Source: Capitulum mitella (lineage: Eukaryota > Arthropoda > Thecostraca > Pollicipedomorpha > Pollicipedidae). Taken from it: DNA of 64,000 nt. The stretch spans positions 32,914,368 to 32,978,367 of the forward strand of contig CP099841.1 of the NCBI GenBank assembly GCA_030062745.1, in the 5' to 3' direction. The translations under genes and the position numbers were made by a program. Positions 41,559 through 54,900 of this stretch are shown here, piece after piece (positions within the stretch are counted from its first letter, which is position 1; each line of letters starts with the position of its first letter). A model generated the notes under the pieces. The model was not told the origin of the DNA and made no database searches. It saw only the letters and a list, made by a program, of their open reading frames with translations.

Positions 41559-42812
41559 TTCAGCCGGCACCGCCTAGGGGGCGTCAAATAGGGGACCCCT
41601 CGGTTTTTTCTTGAATAACTCCTGAACCTTTAGGGTCGGCCCAACTAAATTTTCAGTACCTGTTAAACAATTAATTCTACATATTTTGACATCAAAACCA
41701 TTTCCATGCTAGGTCAGATCATAGAGATATGACGTCATAAGTGGACCCTTGCATGCTTATTTTCACTTTTTCGGGCGGTGACGCGAATATGTTTCGTTTT
41801 TTTACAGCATTGGCGAACATAATGCATGATTTTTTTACATACGATACGGCTCCCAAAAGGATGAACAATCGTGACACGTCAACATTAGAGGCCATGCTAG
41901 GCCACATGCATGATGAAAACTGGACTGATTTGCATTCTGGGTAAAAAAAGTGGTTGCCGCTGACCTTCCACATCATTTAAGCCAGACAAATAAGTCTATA
42001 TGCGCCTCTTAGCAAGATTCTCCAAATGCAGCGTGAGATCATGTCAGGTCACGTCACAAGTAGATGTCAAAACGAAATGCAATACAACATTGGTTGTAGA
42101 GGATTGTTGAGTACCAGCAAAGAGCAATTATTGTTACTAGTCAGGGAAAGGAAAATGACTATCTGTCGTGACATGATTTGTCTTGTCCCGATAAAGGGCA
42201 GACAGAACAGAGTTAACTATAACGAGGAATCATTTCAGTTCTGCGTTTGACCCGGTTAAGAATCCTATGGAGCAATTATTGCTCTTTGTCATGGAGAGTA
42301 ATGCAACCTATTTGACCCGACCTAGACTGACCTTGATTTGAAGAAACGCAAATAATGCAAAACCGATCATAAGAAGGTTTCAGATCCATTTTTTTATCAC
42401 GTAGGTCAAAACGGGTGCGAGTAAGTATCGACCCTTGGCATGTAAAGTAAGAGCAATATATCCCCTGACCTAGGATGACCTTCATTCGGCATTTTTGAAC
42501 ACTTTGGCATACATTTGATAAAGAAGATCGTGACCTTTTGTTTGGTATGCAATTAAAGGTGCTAAGACCGTTATTGCCGATGATATGATGTACAAACCGA
42601 TGCCAGTTTTCTCGACGTCGTGTTATGCGTTTTACATGACCTGTGACGTCATCAGCCACGTGACCAAGGCTAACATAGTATTTTCTGAATCGCAAGACCG
42701 GTGGTAGACCAGTTCATATCCCACGGTAAGATCCTGAAATAGCAGGGGAGTGTTCTTTTTGACACCCCAGGCGATTGCGTGTGCAAAAACACACCAGACG
42801 GTGCCGAGTTAA
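41559..42812 (-). mobile_element. Family 3 TTAA element, copy B (1.25 kb, inverted)
   Basis: The right end GGTGCCGAG with TTAA at 42809-42812 corresponds to the left end of copy A. The left end has decayed to TTCAGCCGGCACCGCC. The inverted alignment holds throughout, e.g. AAAATACTATGTTAG of copy A (near 33685) matches the complement near 42675. Confidence 0.82.
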
Positions 42813-45475
42813 TATTAGAGTGACACGCGGTTTCGGCCATGTACGCAGTCAGCTGATCGCCTTCAGTAGCGCCTTCCAGCGGAATGTAGCAGGGTCTCGT
42901 CAAAGGAATGTTGACGGGGGAGGGGACAGGTCTTCCTACCTCGTATTCTAGTAGCACCTGCCTACTACGGTGGCTTGAAAATCAAACCACGAAAGAATTA
43001 TGCATATATCTTGATGTAGTCCCTAGGAGCTTTGTTATGTTTAGAAAGATTCACTCACCGTAACCGGTCTTTTTCAAACCAGGCATTTTTTGCCTTGAAA
43101 GCTACCGTTTTTTGACCGATTTTCAACCTCCCCACGAGCCATAACCTCGTTTAGACCACACCAACCCTATGTTTCCATCCCTTGGCAGTTCAAAAGTGGC
43201 CGTGTATTTTGCCCCAGATGGCCTCATTGGCCTTAAGGCGCAGTCTACAGGTCACAGATGTACCAAGAAGAACATTTTTATGGAAGCGAAGCCGAATCCA
43301 TTGGAGCATGTCGTTAATGGACACTTAGGAAGACAAACGCGGACTAGATAACATGTGCTGTTGTATGATGCATATGATAACCACATGCGACATGAAGCAA
43401 GGGGGATCGCACAATAACATCATTTAACATGGCGTCATTTTCTCACAAAACTGGTCCCAATGACTACGACTTTATCGATTTTTGTTCTACCGCGTCTTTT
43501 CCGTCTAATGTTAAATCATCAAGTTCACTTCCGCAAAACTCGACAGGACGTATCACAGTCTGGCTGAGTCAATGGCATATGTCACTACGTTACTGCAATG
43601 CTTAACTGGTTGTGTTTCTTGGGACGCAAGAAGCATCTGAATGATTCAAAGGTACAGTTTTAAGTCCTCTGGTGTCATTCCTACAGTCTATATGGATTCA
43701 TGCAGTCTCTCTTTGCTCCATTCTATGAACTCTGTGGCTTATGTATAAAGACCTAAGTATATGTGTAGCGACCACGTTTCGAACAGGTGCCGTGAATTTC
43801 CGAACAGGATCGTCATCGAATTTTTCCTAAGACATGCAACAAGAAACTCACCACCTTCACTTTGGTAGATCTGAATTCATCGGCGGGTATCGAGAGGAGA
43901 TTATGTTCCTGTGTGTGTTCCAAGCTTCCAAGGTCATGAGCGTATGCCAAGTAACATGTGAATGGTTACGAGAGTAGAGGCGGTTTCGGTAGGGATAGGG
44001 ATGTCTTAAAATTATGACAATGTGAGATGCAAAGGAATACGAAACACTGCCACTTGCAGGTAAGAGATTTCACACATCTGCGCTCCACGTCATTGCCAAT
44101 AAATTTACATGTGCAGCATTAGAACAATGGTAGGAAAAACCAATAATAATAAGGATGAGACTCTGAACAAACGAACGGTATTTCCAAGGAAAAGACTGGA
44201 GACATCTAGACTCTGCGTTATGACCAACTACGCACCATCAGGACAATTGCAAGACACCCTTATCTCACAAAATGCCGTATGACCGAATATGGAATGCAAA
44301 AAGACTGAACACAGCATGTCATAAACAATATACCGAGCAGGATAAATGTCGATAGAGACCAGCATCAAACAGCAGAAAATACCGAAGGACAAAATATGGA
44401 ATAGGGGTAAACATCGAATGGCCATATTTATTGAAATGATAAGATATTATTGGACAAAATATTGGATGAACAAATAACCGACGCAATGTTGAGAACCGGA
44501 AAAATAAGAACCTCGATTTACATCAAAGTAGCAAAATACCGAATGACCGAATATCGCACGGTTATACTTGTACCATCGCATCAGGAACAGACATAGGCAG
44601 GTATGGAATGGCCAACAGTCGCATTTCAAAACACGGATTGGAACAATCTGTAACAGGCAAATATCTCAAAGAATAAATAATATGCCAGTACATGAACCTG
44701 ATGATGAGGTTGTCATTACCTCAGTTAGTCAAGATCACGGGCGGTATTCAAGTCCAACTGTTCGGAATTTTCTAGTTCCTTCTTCCCAAATTGTGACTGT
44801 TGTTGGCAGGCGCAGTAATCAGCGCGGGTCGTGGCCGGAGGCCGGCGGTATGTTCTATGGTGCTTGTGTCTATAATACTGGGAAAAAACATTTTCTAGCT
44901 AACTGCCATGCATTGTTACCAGTTGGAAGGCCCCCGGGAAAAGTAGTCACAGCGTACCAAAAGAACATTGCGGGAAGAGGAAGGGAAGTTTTCTGAAAAA
45001 GGTCTTGTCCTCTGAAAAAAGAGGACACAAACCCCGCATACTATATGACGTAAAATGTCAATATATTTGCAGATACACCATTAGGTCAAGTGGTGCAGCC
45101 AGGATATTTGGTCGGTTCAGGTCAGAAACTCCTTCAAACAACCAGAATCTTCATTTCGGCGAATTCTTGCTGAGTAGCAGATACTTGGAAGATTATGTGT
45201 AAACCCTGCAAAGCTCTCACGGAGTTCCTTCTGGGATGCTCCCGTATAATTTTCAGGACAAGCCAGTGCCCGTGACCTCCGTATTGCACTGTTATAGCTC
45301 GTTTTTCCAAAAGCCATTCCCTTGAAGAACCCAAATTACATCTGCTTTTTCAAAACAGACTAGAAAGTGTGGAGTGACAATTCACTTTTATGCTCAACGT
45401 CAGTTTATTTGAGCAATCAGCATAAGCCATGGTAATGATTTCATCTGAATCCACGTGGCAAAGCCATTTGGGCAC
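42813..45475. other. Intergenic region, no recognised gene
   Basis: An open frame at 44568-44996 (plus) is not recognised and lacks strong coding character. Nothing else is supported. Confidence 0.5.
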
Positions 45476-46654
45476 TTAACCCTATTCCCGGAGAGCTAGA
45501 CGGTATGGCCGATTTCCGGCAGGGGGGATTCGGCCCCCACCCTTAGATCTCGAGAACTACACATACGATTTCACCGTAACAAACGGCAATCGATTGACCA
45601 TGACGAGAACTACACTTTGATAAAAGGAAATTTTCAAAATTTCGAAAGGGGCGGATACAGGGGAGGAAAAAAGACGAAATGGGTGATGTTTTTAGACTTG
45701 TTAGGACTTTCTTGTTTATAGATGGATTTTGATGATATTGGCATGAATCGACAAATAATGAGTGGGACTTTTACCAGTAATCTACACCTTGAAAATTTTG
45801 GGAAAATTCATAGGTATGCACAGGGTTTCGAAAATGAAGGACTAATTTTTCAAAAACTGAACTAACAAGGAAGTTAAAAACGTTTGTTTAGCTTCTACTA
45901 GTCATGGCATGCTGAAGGTGTACAAAACACATTACAATGTCCGTATAATGTTAGAATAGGCGGTGCCAGGGACATGAAAAGGGGGGAACTGTGATGGTCA
46001 CATGTTCATCAGATCGACTTACGACCTTTGGCCTTAAATGGCCCCCGGTTACGTTGGAGTCATTTGGAATGATCTTGCGTGCATTTCATATTACCTGAAA
46101 CGTTTCTTATCATGTGAATTTACACTATTAGCAAAATTCATTTTGCGGCTGTTATGATGTATGGTATTCGCACTGACATTTTAGGTCATAGCTCCGTGAC
46201 CCAACCTAGTATCAAGCTGAAACTTGGTACACAAGTAGCGGGTACCATTCTACGTCACATGTATTCTTGGCATTTGAAAAATAATGCTAAAATGATTACT
46301 ATGAAAACAAGTTTTCACTTTTGCCCTTAACCATACCTTGTAAACGACCTCAGATAAACAAAATCTCACTCGTATGTTGCCCTACTATTTACCTATACAG
46401 CTACATAAAGTTTGAAGTTTTATCTGGAAAACGCCGTTTTGGCAGTAATTTTCTTTTACCTTCAACAGGGCCAAAAAAGGCCTGAGGTGCCTCCCAAAAA
46501 CGTTGCTTGGCTCCGCCCCTGAGCAGAAAGAATTACGAAATTGTGCTACAGTACGTAGAAAGAATAGCTAGGAAACGTCACCAAGCTCCGCTGGAATTGG
46601 CAAGTAAAAAACCCGAGGGGGGCGGATTCAGCCCCGTGCCGGGGATAGGGTTAA
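45476..46654 (+). mobile_element. Family 2 TTAA element, copy A (1.18 kb)
   Basis: TTAA at 45476-45479 and 46651-46654. The termini are TTAACCCTATTCCCGG on the left and, inverted, TTAACCCTATCCCCGG on the right; the CCCTA start after TTAA is the piggyBac-type pattern. GATCTCGAGAACTAC follows the left terminus and AAAACCCGAGGGGGGCGGA precedes the right. It is non-coding. It ends ~890 bp before the P450 start codon. Confidence 0.88.
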
Positions 46655-47540
46655 ACGAAAAGGTCTGTCGAAAAAACGAACCGTAGCTACCGTGCGATAT
46701 TCTTCACTTAAATCTGTGAAACATTTATTCGGTGCGTGATTGGTCCATGCTCTTTTTTTCTTTGAATTAATTCGTGACGAAATTTCCGTTGAGCGTTTTT
46801 TTATCCGATGTTTTTCACTTCATGTCTTGTTGGGCTGAACGACATGATTGTTTTCAACATTAATCCACAGATCGATATCTGGCATTCCATACTTTGCCGT
46901 TCGAGACTTTCGCTCGTCGTTCTTTATCTTGTTCGATAGTGTATCATACGGTGGTATGTCCTATAATGGAACGGCTTATGCTTACAAATTCGGTTCAGCT
47001 TCTAAGAAAATGGCTGGTCTAGGACCATTATGACCTAAAAATTGCACTAGGAGGTGCTACACACCATGAGTCAAATGTCAGGGTCAAATGGGTCATTTTG
47101 AATTTTAGTGAGTTTAACGTACAGTGGGTTGGTGTAGTTAGATCGAGCTTATGCCCCATGAGAAATCAGTTGCGAAAAACGACCATTTTAAAGGCAAAAT
47201 GCATGTTTGAGAAAGGTGGATTTTTCGGAAGTAGGCCATTTAGAAAAAGGGCAGTCTGGATTGTTGCATAAAAGCAGCAGCAGCAATAAAGCGCTACAGC
47301 CTACTCCAAAAAACCTCATCGAGACGCAATCTCCGCTGAAACTCCTCTGGACGATGACGTCATCAGGCGACGACCAATCGGGCGGGGAGGTCGGGCGCCG
47401 GGTCAGGCTGGGGCTGGGCCCCGATGCGGCCTGCCCCGGTCCGCCCCCCGCCCACGCGGCGGCGGCGTCGGTCCCAGCGCGCTCGTCGCCGCAGCAGCCG
47501 CCAGTTCCGGTCGACGTTGTCCAGCACCGAGACGGCGACG
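46655..47540. other. P450 upstream region
   Basis: AT-rich to ~47200, then GC-rich with the TATA-like box and CRE octamer 47355-47362. Open frames on both strands in 47.2-47.85 kb are by-products of the GC-rich leader and exon 1. Confidence 0.5.
47267..47300 (+). promoter_or_regulatory. Possible TATA-like core promoter of the P450
   Basis: CATAAAAG at 47267-47274 lies ~270 bp before the P450 ATG, with a GC-rich leader after it and a TGACGTCA site at 47355. This would give a 5' UTR of roughly 240 bp if unspliced. It is a motif match only. Confidence 0.3.
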
Positions 47541-47622
47541 ATGCTGCTGCTGCTGCTGGCCGCCGGCCTCCTGCTGCTGATGTGGCTGCGCCAGCCGTCT
47601 CGGCCCGCCGGCGTCCCTCCAG
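47541..47622 (+). CDS. P450 exon 1: signal anchor
   Basis: 82 bp, 27 codons plus G. ATG in context GACGATGC is followed by five Leu, AAG, LLLLMW and then the basic/proline stop-transfer RQPSRPAGVPP. Donor CCTCCAG|GTGAGC. The G joins GT of exon 2 as Gly28. It is an uncleaved ER anchor by family precedent. Confidence 0.92.
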
Positions 47623-50600
47623 GTGAGCCGACTGCAACTGTGCCTCTGAACCGCCCGCGCAACACATCCTCTTCTGATTGCTGGACAGTGCAGGCGCGAC
47701 TCGCATTTCCCGTGAGCCCGGCCGACGAAGACAAATATGGAACTGTCACTTCCGTCAGCCGGTAACTGCCGTAGATGGTTTTGCAATCTGGTGTTTACCG
47801 TCGGCCGGGATGCCCCGTGGCTTATTTTTATGAAATATATTTGCTGCATCTCTCCGCTGTGACTGTCGGCCGCGGCTGACCACGCCGTCAGCGAATCACC
47901 TCAGTTTAGATCCACATAAATATTCAGTCCAATCGTTGATGACTGGTCGGATAAAACACAGACTGCGATCGGATCATGGAAATCTGGTTACCGCGGCATG
48001 TTTAACGCGCTCATTATCATCCAGCGTGGCCTTGTGGAACCTCAGTTTTTAGTCACTCCTTCAAACTGTGTAATTAGACAGGGTTATTCCTGTTACATGG
48101 GAATTCCATGGACCTGGGTGACGGCTAGACTCCGCTGGAAACATTTTCTGAGCTGCCATGACGTTCGCATGACTAGATTGAGCCGAAAAAAATTTGCAGA
48201 GATTTAATACGTGGCGATTTTGAAGGTGATCTCTGTTGGCGTGTTACATGGATCGTAACACATATTCTTCCTAGAATATTTTGTTTTTGCCGCGATCTAT
48301 GTTAATAGGGAGATTTTCTCTACAACGTTTTTTCCTGCAGCATGTTTTGTCGTGATGCGTGCAAATTGCATCATATTTCAGGATATTCATAGATGATCTC
48401 ATTGCTGGAGCCTGGAGTCATTGCTGTCATCAGCAGGGGAATGTCCTTTTCACAAGATACCGTCGCTGAATCAACTTTCTCACTCTCTTATTTGAGAACG
48501 AGAAAATACAAAAGTTTATTCACTATTCAGGCCAAGTATTGTCAAACGTTGTTGCGCTTGCTTGTCACACACAAACGTTTACATCAATAAATTGTGGTAT
48601 CCGCGCTGGCTCATCACCCGAACTATTTTTGTCAACAAAGTGCGGTACCCGTAGGAGACTATTTAAAACGGCTTTGCTACATGCCGACCAGTTCGCATTC
48701 GTCTCACAATCTGCCACTTGGCTGCGGCGCAGCAACTTGAACAATAAGGCCGAGCGACAGTGCACTGAAATCAGGAGCAAAACAGGCCTACTCACGGGAG
48801 CAGCCATCGGCAGAAAACCACAGGTCTGTTTGGAAGTGCTATGTGGTACTGGTCACGAGGCGACGGCTCTGTGATAATTTTTGACAAAGACACGGTTTGC
48901 GGTACCGCGGCGGCGCACGCTGTCGCGAGGACACCCACAATAATGCAGTATTAACTTTGAGGTCAGCAGGAAGCATCGGACTGATCAGGCATACAGCACA
49001 TGAACAGCAGGGTTTAAAGATAGCAAAGATCCAGTCCCCCTGTTTGACAAAAAGCAATAATGGGCAAAAAAAAAATAAATGCACCAACGGCAATTAGAAA
49101 TTTACGTATCCTCCATGAATTCGTTCGTGACGGAAGAACGCCTTATGGACGAAGTATTTTTCTCGTTGTCAAACAAATGGTCATGGTCATACCTGTTTTA
49201 TAAAACCCGGGTAAGAAGCAACCAAAAAAGGTGAAGACGAAATCGAGTTTAGAAAAGCATACGTCTTTATCAGAGCAAACGTAGGCAGCGTATTCGGAAG
49301 GATGAAGTTTTGCCACGGTCAAGTGGTCTTACATGGTTCCTACGAAAACGCCTAAAACAGCCTGGTTGAGTGATAGTCCAACAGACGATCGGCCTGTATG
49401 ATGAACCACATTCGGGCCGTTTCTGGACGCAAACGTCTCAGATTTAATGGTATTGAAGGGAATAAAAATATAGACATAAGAAATGGATAATTCGTTGCTC
49501 TGTGTTTTTGGGACAACCAGAAAGAACGGTTCAGTTTTCAGTTATTAAGTTACAATGACAGTATAAGTCGAAGCATTAAAATGGTCGTTTTGAAAGAAAG
49601 GGATTCATGGTTCTTTTTTAGTCGCAAATATTGATTTGAAATAAAACTGTTGCAGGGCCTTTTTTAAGGAAAAATGGCTGGAGGGCAATTGAAAAAACTC
49701 GGATTTTGGTCACCTAATTTTTGTGCTTAGGGTTTATCTGTAAAGTTAACAGTCCAAATGGCAGTGCAATGAGCTGAAGAAGAAGCAGAAACGTTACCAC
49801 CAGAAATAGCGCTCGTTTCCTGGTGGCTGTAGTGTTCTGCGTCGTCCCATTTGTCTCTCCAGTAACAGGAAATATATTTTTTCGGACACGGCACCACTAC
49901 GTATCCGCCGTTTGAAATCGGCCTTTGCCGTAATGCCAGCTTTAGAATACCGCAATTCTCCTCTTACGTGAAGTGGAATTATGTTCTCTGCGCCTCAGCG
50001 CTTAATCTGTTGTGATTCTCGAAAGGGGGTTACGAGGCTGAGCAAATTTTTCAAAATACCTCTACTGCCATAGATTCTTGCCGGAACGTTCTACCTGGTT
50101 CTACCAGGCTTTGCCTTGGGTATGGCAGTTTGAGTCATTGCGTCGTTAAGGCGGTCCATTTATGCAACTCATTCAGAGTGAGCGAGCGATGCGATCGAAA
50201 GGCAGTCAAACAGTCGATGAAAACCATGTTTCCCAATGCCTGTGTGATTGCTTGAATGCAGTTTGCAGTCGTCGTTGGATATCCTGGGGCATGGGAGGAT
50301 CCGATCCCGCTCCCACACTTTTCGGAGATTTTAATATTAGGTACATGGCTATGACGAGAAAGATTCTGTGTGAAATCCTACTGACCCTCCCCCCCCAAAT
50401 GTTTGGAAATATTCAGGCATGTTCACAGGTAACTCCTGAATTACGCTTCTTTGATCAACAGGCATGTCACGCAGGAAAAAGTCCCCAACCCTCTAGTGCT
50501 TAGGCCATGTTTAAGTCCACAGTATTGTTTAAAAAATCATAAAAATACATTTACTTTGGAACATGAATAGTCCCGAGAGACCTTATCTCAAATATGTATG

Positions 50601-51903
50601 GAAATTCCAGTTTCGCTAGAGGTTACTGGGAATTGTGCTTATCGGAATTTCAACAATTGCAGTCTTCTGCAGGCCTTATTTAGTGTTATGTATAAGTAAC
50701 ATTATCGATTCAGTTTATGAACGAGCCAAAGGCGAGTTCGTAAACTAAAATCTTTAATGTCACGAATACATAAAACGATTTAGTGCGTTACCGTTCCCCA
50801 AGCAAACGTTTTTCAAACTATATGGTGCTTATCTATTCTTTTTCAAAATCTGTTTTTTATGACAAAGGAATTACCCCTCGAACATGTGTCATGATCAACG
50901 CACGTGACTTCCTAGACGAAAAGAAAATTCTAAAAGTTCATCGGAATACTACACGGATGGAACACCCATTTATAAAATTTAACGTGTGGTAGGGCTTGAA
51001 TTGATCTGTTCATATACTGCTCAACTTCAGCACGCAATGAATGACAAAACAATCCTTGGTCATGCATTAATGTGGCATGAATTACTTCAATTTACATTAA
51101 AGGACGTCTGGTCTTGTTTTTTATTAAAAAAGCGAATGTTGGTAGAAAAAAAACTCTGGTACATGTTTTACCAAACACATCTCACGCATGCACGTAAGCT
51201 CGTTAATCATGTCCATACACTCAGAAAAGATGTTGGTTTCGTATAGAATCTTATTAAGTCGGTGGCCTCTCATCGAACACTGAGGAACCTACAACGAAGC
51301 TTGCTAAACAACCATCCGGAGCTGTTAAGTGCTGGGCGTCACTGTTTGGACCAAAGCTGCTACTCTGGGATTTGATCCAGATAAATTGCAGTACTTCTCT
51401 AAATGTTTAGAAGCTATCTTGGGGCTTTTGCGTCTCAAGGATTGCTGTTTATAGATTTAAAATGAAAATCAGGATCCTCAAGGACCAAGAAGAGCGTCCC
51501 AATCAGCACTCCATAAGACAAGCTTTATAAGACTTTGTTGACGTGAACAGTTTTTTGGTGAAACAAACGGATCGCAGTTAAAACCTTGCTCGCAGAACAG
51601 ATGCATTGTTTAGGGACAACGATTTTTGACATCGGTACCTTCGCTGATTTTTCAGATTGCCTTTGTCGATATTTCAATAAGATCTTCGGTTTCTATTACT
51701 GACTGCGCTGCTACCCAAAGACGAAATGGAGCAATGACGCAAAAACTGGGGCATCGAGAGACGGACGTGTGACGCCTGTTGCTAACCAAACGTTTTGCGT
51801 TCAGCAAGCTTTTTCTCACAAAACTAGACCACATCTGGAAACAACAACCGAAAAAACGACTGAAGTTCACTTCTGTCCGCTTGACAACCAAATGTCTAAC
51901 CCC

Positions 51904-51952
<49 letters not shown>

Positions 51953-54900
51953 CGCGTCTTTAGGCCTGCTCATGCGGACGTCCCGGCTTTAATCCTCATA
52001 GTCATGATTACCTCCATAGTCATGATACATCTCCATAGGCCACCCACACCCTCCACCGGTACAGGCGTCTGCTCGGCCCGCCCTCTACGAGTCTTTCGAC
52101 TCGCTGGCTGCTGAGAACCTGTCCCACCTCGTTCAGCGCACCTTCCTCCCCCTCTCTCCACAGGCCCACCCACAAGCTGGCTGCAGGGGAACCTGCCCTA
52201 TCTCGCCCAGCTCACTTTCCCCATTTCTCTGCAGGTCCACCCACGCACTGGCTGCAGAGCAGCCTGTCGGAGCTCGCCCAGCTCATCCTCCCCCTCTCTC
52301 CGCAGGTCCGCCCACGCGCTGGCTGCTGGGAAACCTGTCGGAGCTGATGAGCATGAACGGGCCGGGCGGCTCGGTGAGCGGGGCGCTGCGCCGGCTCGGC
52401 GCCCGGTTCGGGCCCGTGCTCAGCCTGGTGCACCCGGGCGGCCGGCTGATCGTGGTGGTGCGTGACGCCCGCCTGGTGCGGGCCGCCGCCGCCCAGACCG
52501 AGCTCGCCGGCCGGCCGGCCAACTTCTGCCTGCGCTTCAGGAACTTCAACCAGAACCTGGGTCAGTCCGGCCGTTGCCCGCGGACTCAGCGAGCTGATTT
52601 GTTAACCCACGACTGCGATGAAGACGTCCTGGCGAATTTCCGCGACGGAAATTAAAATTTATGTCGGACATACGAAGCGCTGTTGGACGGTGAACAGCGA
52701 CTGACCACCGTTTTCAAGCGGCAGTCTTCACCCAGTGCTCCTCTGCCCGCAGGCTTACTCTTCAGCGAGGGCGACGTGTCCACCTACAACCGGCGCTTCG
52801 TCCTCAAGTCGCTCCGCGAGATGGGCTGCACCAAGCGCGGCATGGAGGCCTACATCGTGCGCGAGTACCAGGTGCTGGCCGCAGCCCCGTCCCTTCCCGA
52901 CCTCCATCCGTGGCGCCCGCCCTCCGCCGCAGCCGCCGCCATTGAAGTAATGGTCCCCGTCTCATAACGACAGCGGCCCAGCAACAGGCCGCAGCGTCCT
53001 ACTGGCTTCAACTGTTTCGTGGAGGCCGTATTTTTAACTTCATTGAAGGCCGACCACGTCGTATATAAGACTACCGTTCCGCCGCACCGATTGTCATTCC
53101 TTTGATGGCGCACTGTACAACAAGTGCCAGTGATGACTGAAAGCGTTCAGGCAATGTTGGCTTTGTTGGAGAGGTACTTTGAAGTTAAAGACGTAACGTT
53201 TTAGATTTTTATTTTTATGAATATTTTTTATTTTATTTTTAATTTAAAAAAAAATATTTTTTTTTTACTTCGTACAGTGCCCGCACCGCACGAAGCAGGA
53301 TGCTTGGCTTTGCCAGGGAAGGAGCAAAGTGTTTCCCCTGTTCATCCCGTTTCCCTTCCTCTGACAGAGCCCTTGAGTGAATTTGCGAAACTTCCAAGTC
53401 CAGTTTCAGTGTGTTCACGCGTCGCTAGCCACAAACTGATCGTCCCCGACCTTATATACATAGCACGGAAAACCCGGACAGACTACACCGATCGCCGGTG
53501 TGAGGTACATATACGGTCACCGGTCGAAGCCGGCTCACGCGGCCGCGTGGCGTGGCTTGCTGACGCGGCCAGCTGACGTGACTGACTGGCGCAGCCCCAT
53601 GACGTGGCTGGTTTACGCGGCCAGCTGACGTGGCCGCCCGCGACTGAGCCGTCGGCCGCCCCACAGGAGATGGCTCGCGAACTGGCGGCCAGCCCGGGCG
53701 GCACGTTCTCCATGGAGGACCGCTTCATGCTGCCGGCCTTCAACGTGGTGTGGCAGTTCGTGGCGGGCAGGAGGTGGGTGCGGCGCGGTCGACGCCGGCC
53801 GAGGTCAGAGGCGCTCGTAAATAACGCCATCGGCTGGCGGCAGCGCCAAGCAGCTGCCGAGCGGCGGCGACCTCGCCGTAACAGCTTCGCTGCAGGGCCG
53901 GCCGGCCGCTGATTGGCGCGGCAAGTGGACGGCTCCGAGGCCGGCCGCAGACCGGTCCGGCCGCCGCGCCAGGCCAGGCCGGGCGAGACGGCAGCCGGTG
54001 CTGCGAGGCTCGGTGGGGTCCAGACCAGAAAGCCGGGTGACTGGATTTAATGTGCAAATATCACGGTTTCATTGTTCGCTGCGAATATTTCCGTTATGTC
54101 CTCTTGTTTCCGGTTTTAAGATGTGCGTCACAGAATCACAGGTGCCGTCGCATGGTTGTCGCATCTATTTCATTTGCTGTCGAAAACTACATTACTACTT
54201 CATAATTATATCGGGTATTAACAGGCCCACACCTTGGGAAATGGTGACAGAGGTCAGCGACGTAATTTCAATTTTAGTTTCAGTCTCGTGCATTTAACCA
54301 TCCTTCTACAGGAGAGAAATACTCTGAGTGGTGAATATTCTGACTGATGCTTCTGTCAGCATCAGTAACGCACGCAAAACGTTAACACTAACATACAACA
54401 TTCTCGTATAAAACACCTAAAATACGATGTCTTTTAGACAGCAAAAACAGTCATTTCTGAGTTTACTTTCATTCTTAACCCTAGTCCCGGAGGGCTAGAC
54501 GGTATGGTCGATTCCCGGCAGGTGGGCGGATTCGGCCCCCCCCCTGAGATCTCGAGAAATACTTGTCAGATTTCATCGCAACAAACGGCAATCGATTTGC
54601 AGTGACGTGAACTACATTTTTATGAAAATAAATTTGCAAAATTTTGAAATGTGTGGATACAGGGGGGCAAAAATGTCAAAATGGGGGTACTTTTGGACTT
54701 CTCATAACTTCGTTGTTTATGGACTGATTTCAATGAAACTGGCATGAATCGAGAGGTTATGGATAGGGCTTTTACCATGGGTACACAAATCTGAAATTTT
54801 GGGAAAATTCATGGGCGTTCACAGGGTTTCAAAAATAGGAGAATTAGTTTTCTAACAACTGAATGAACAAAAGAGGCAAAAACACTTTTTTTGCTTCTGC

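Noticed and set aside
44568..44996. 142-codon plus-strand open frame
   Set aside because: No recognised motif and no coding composition contrast; insufficient support.
50986..51246. 86-codon plus-strand open frame in P450 intron 1
   Set aside because: AT-rich chance frame, no family resemblance, within an intron.
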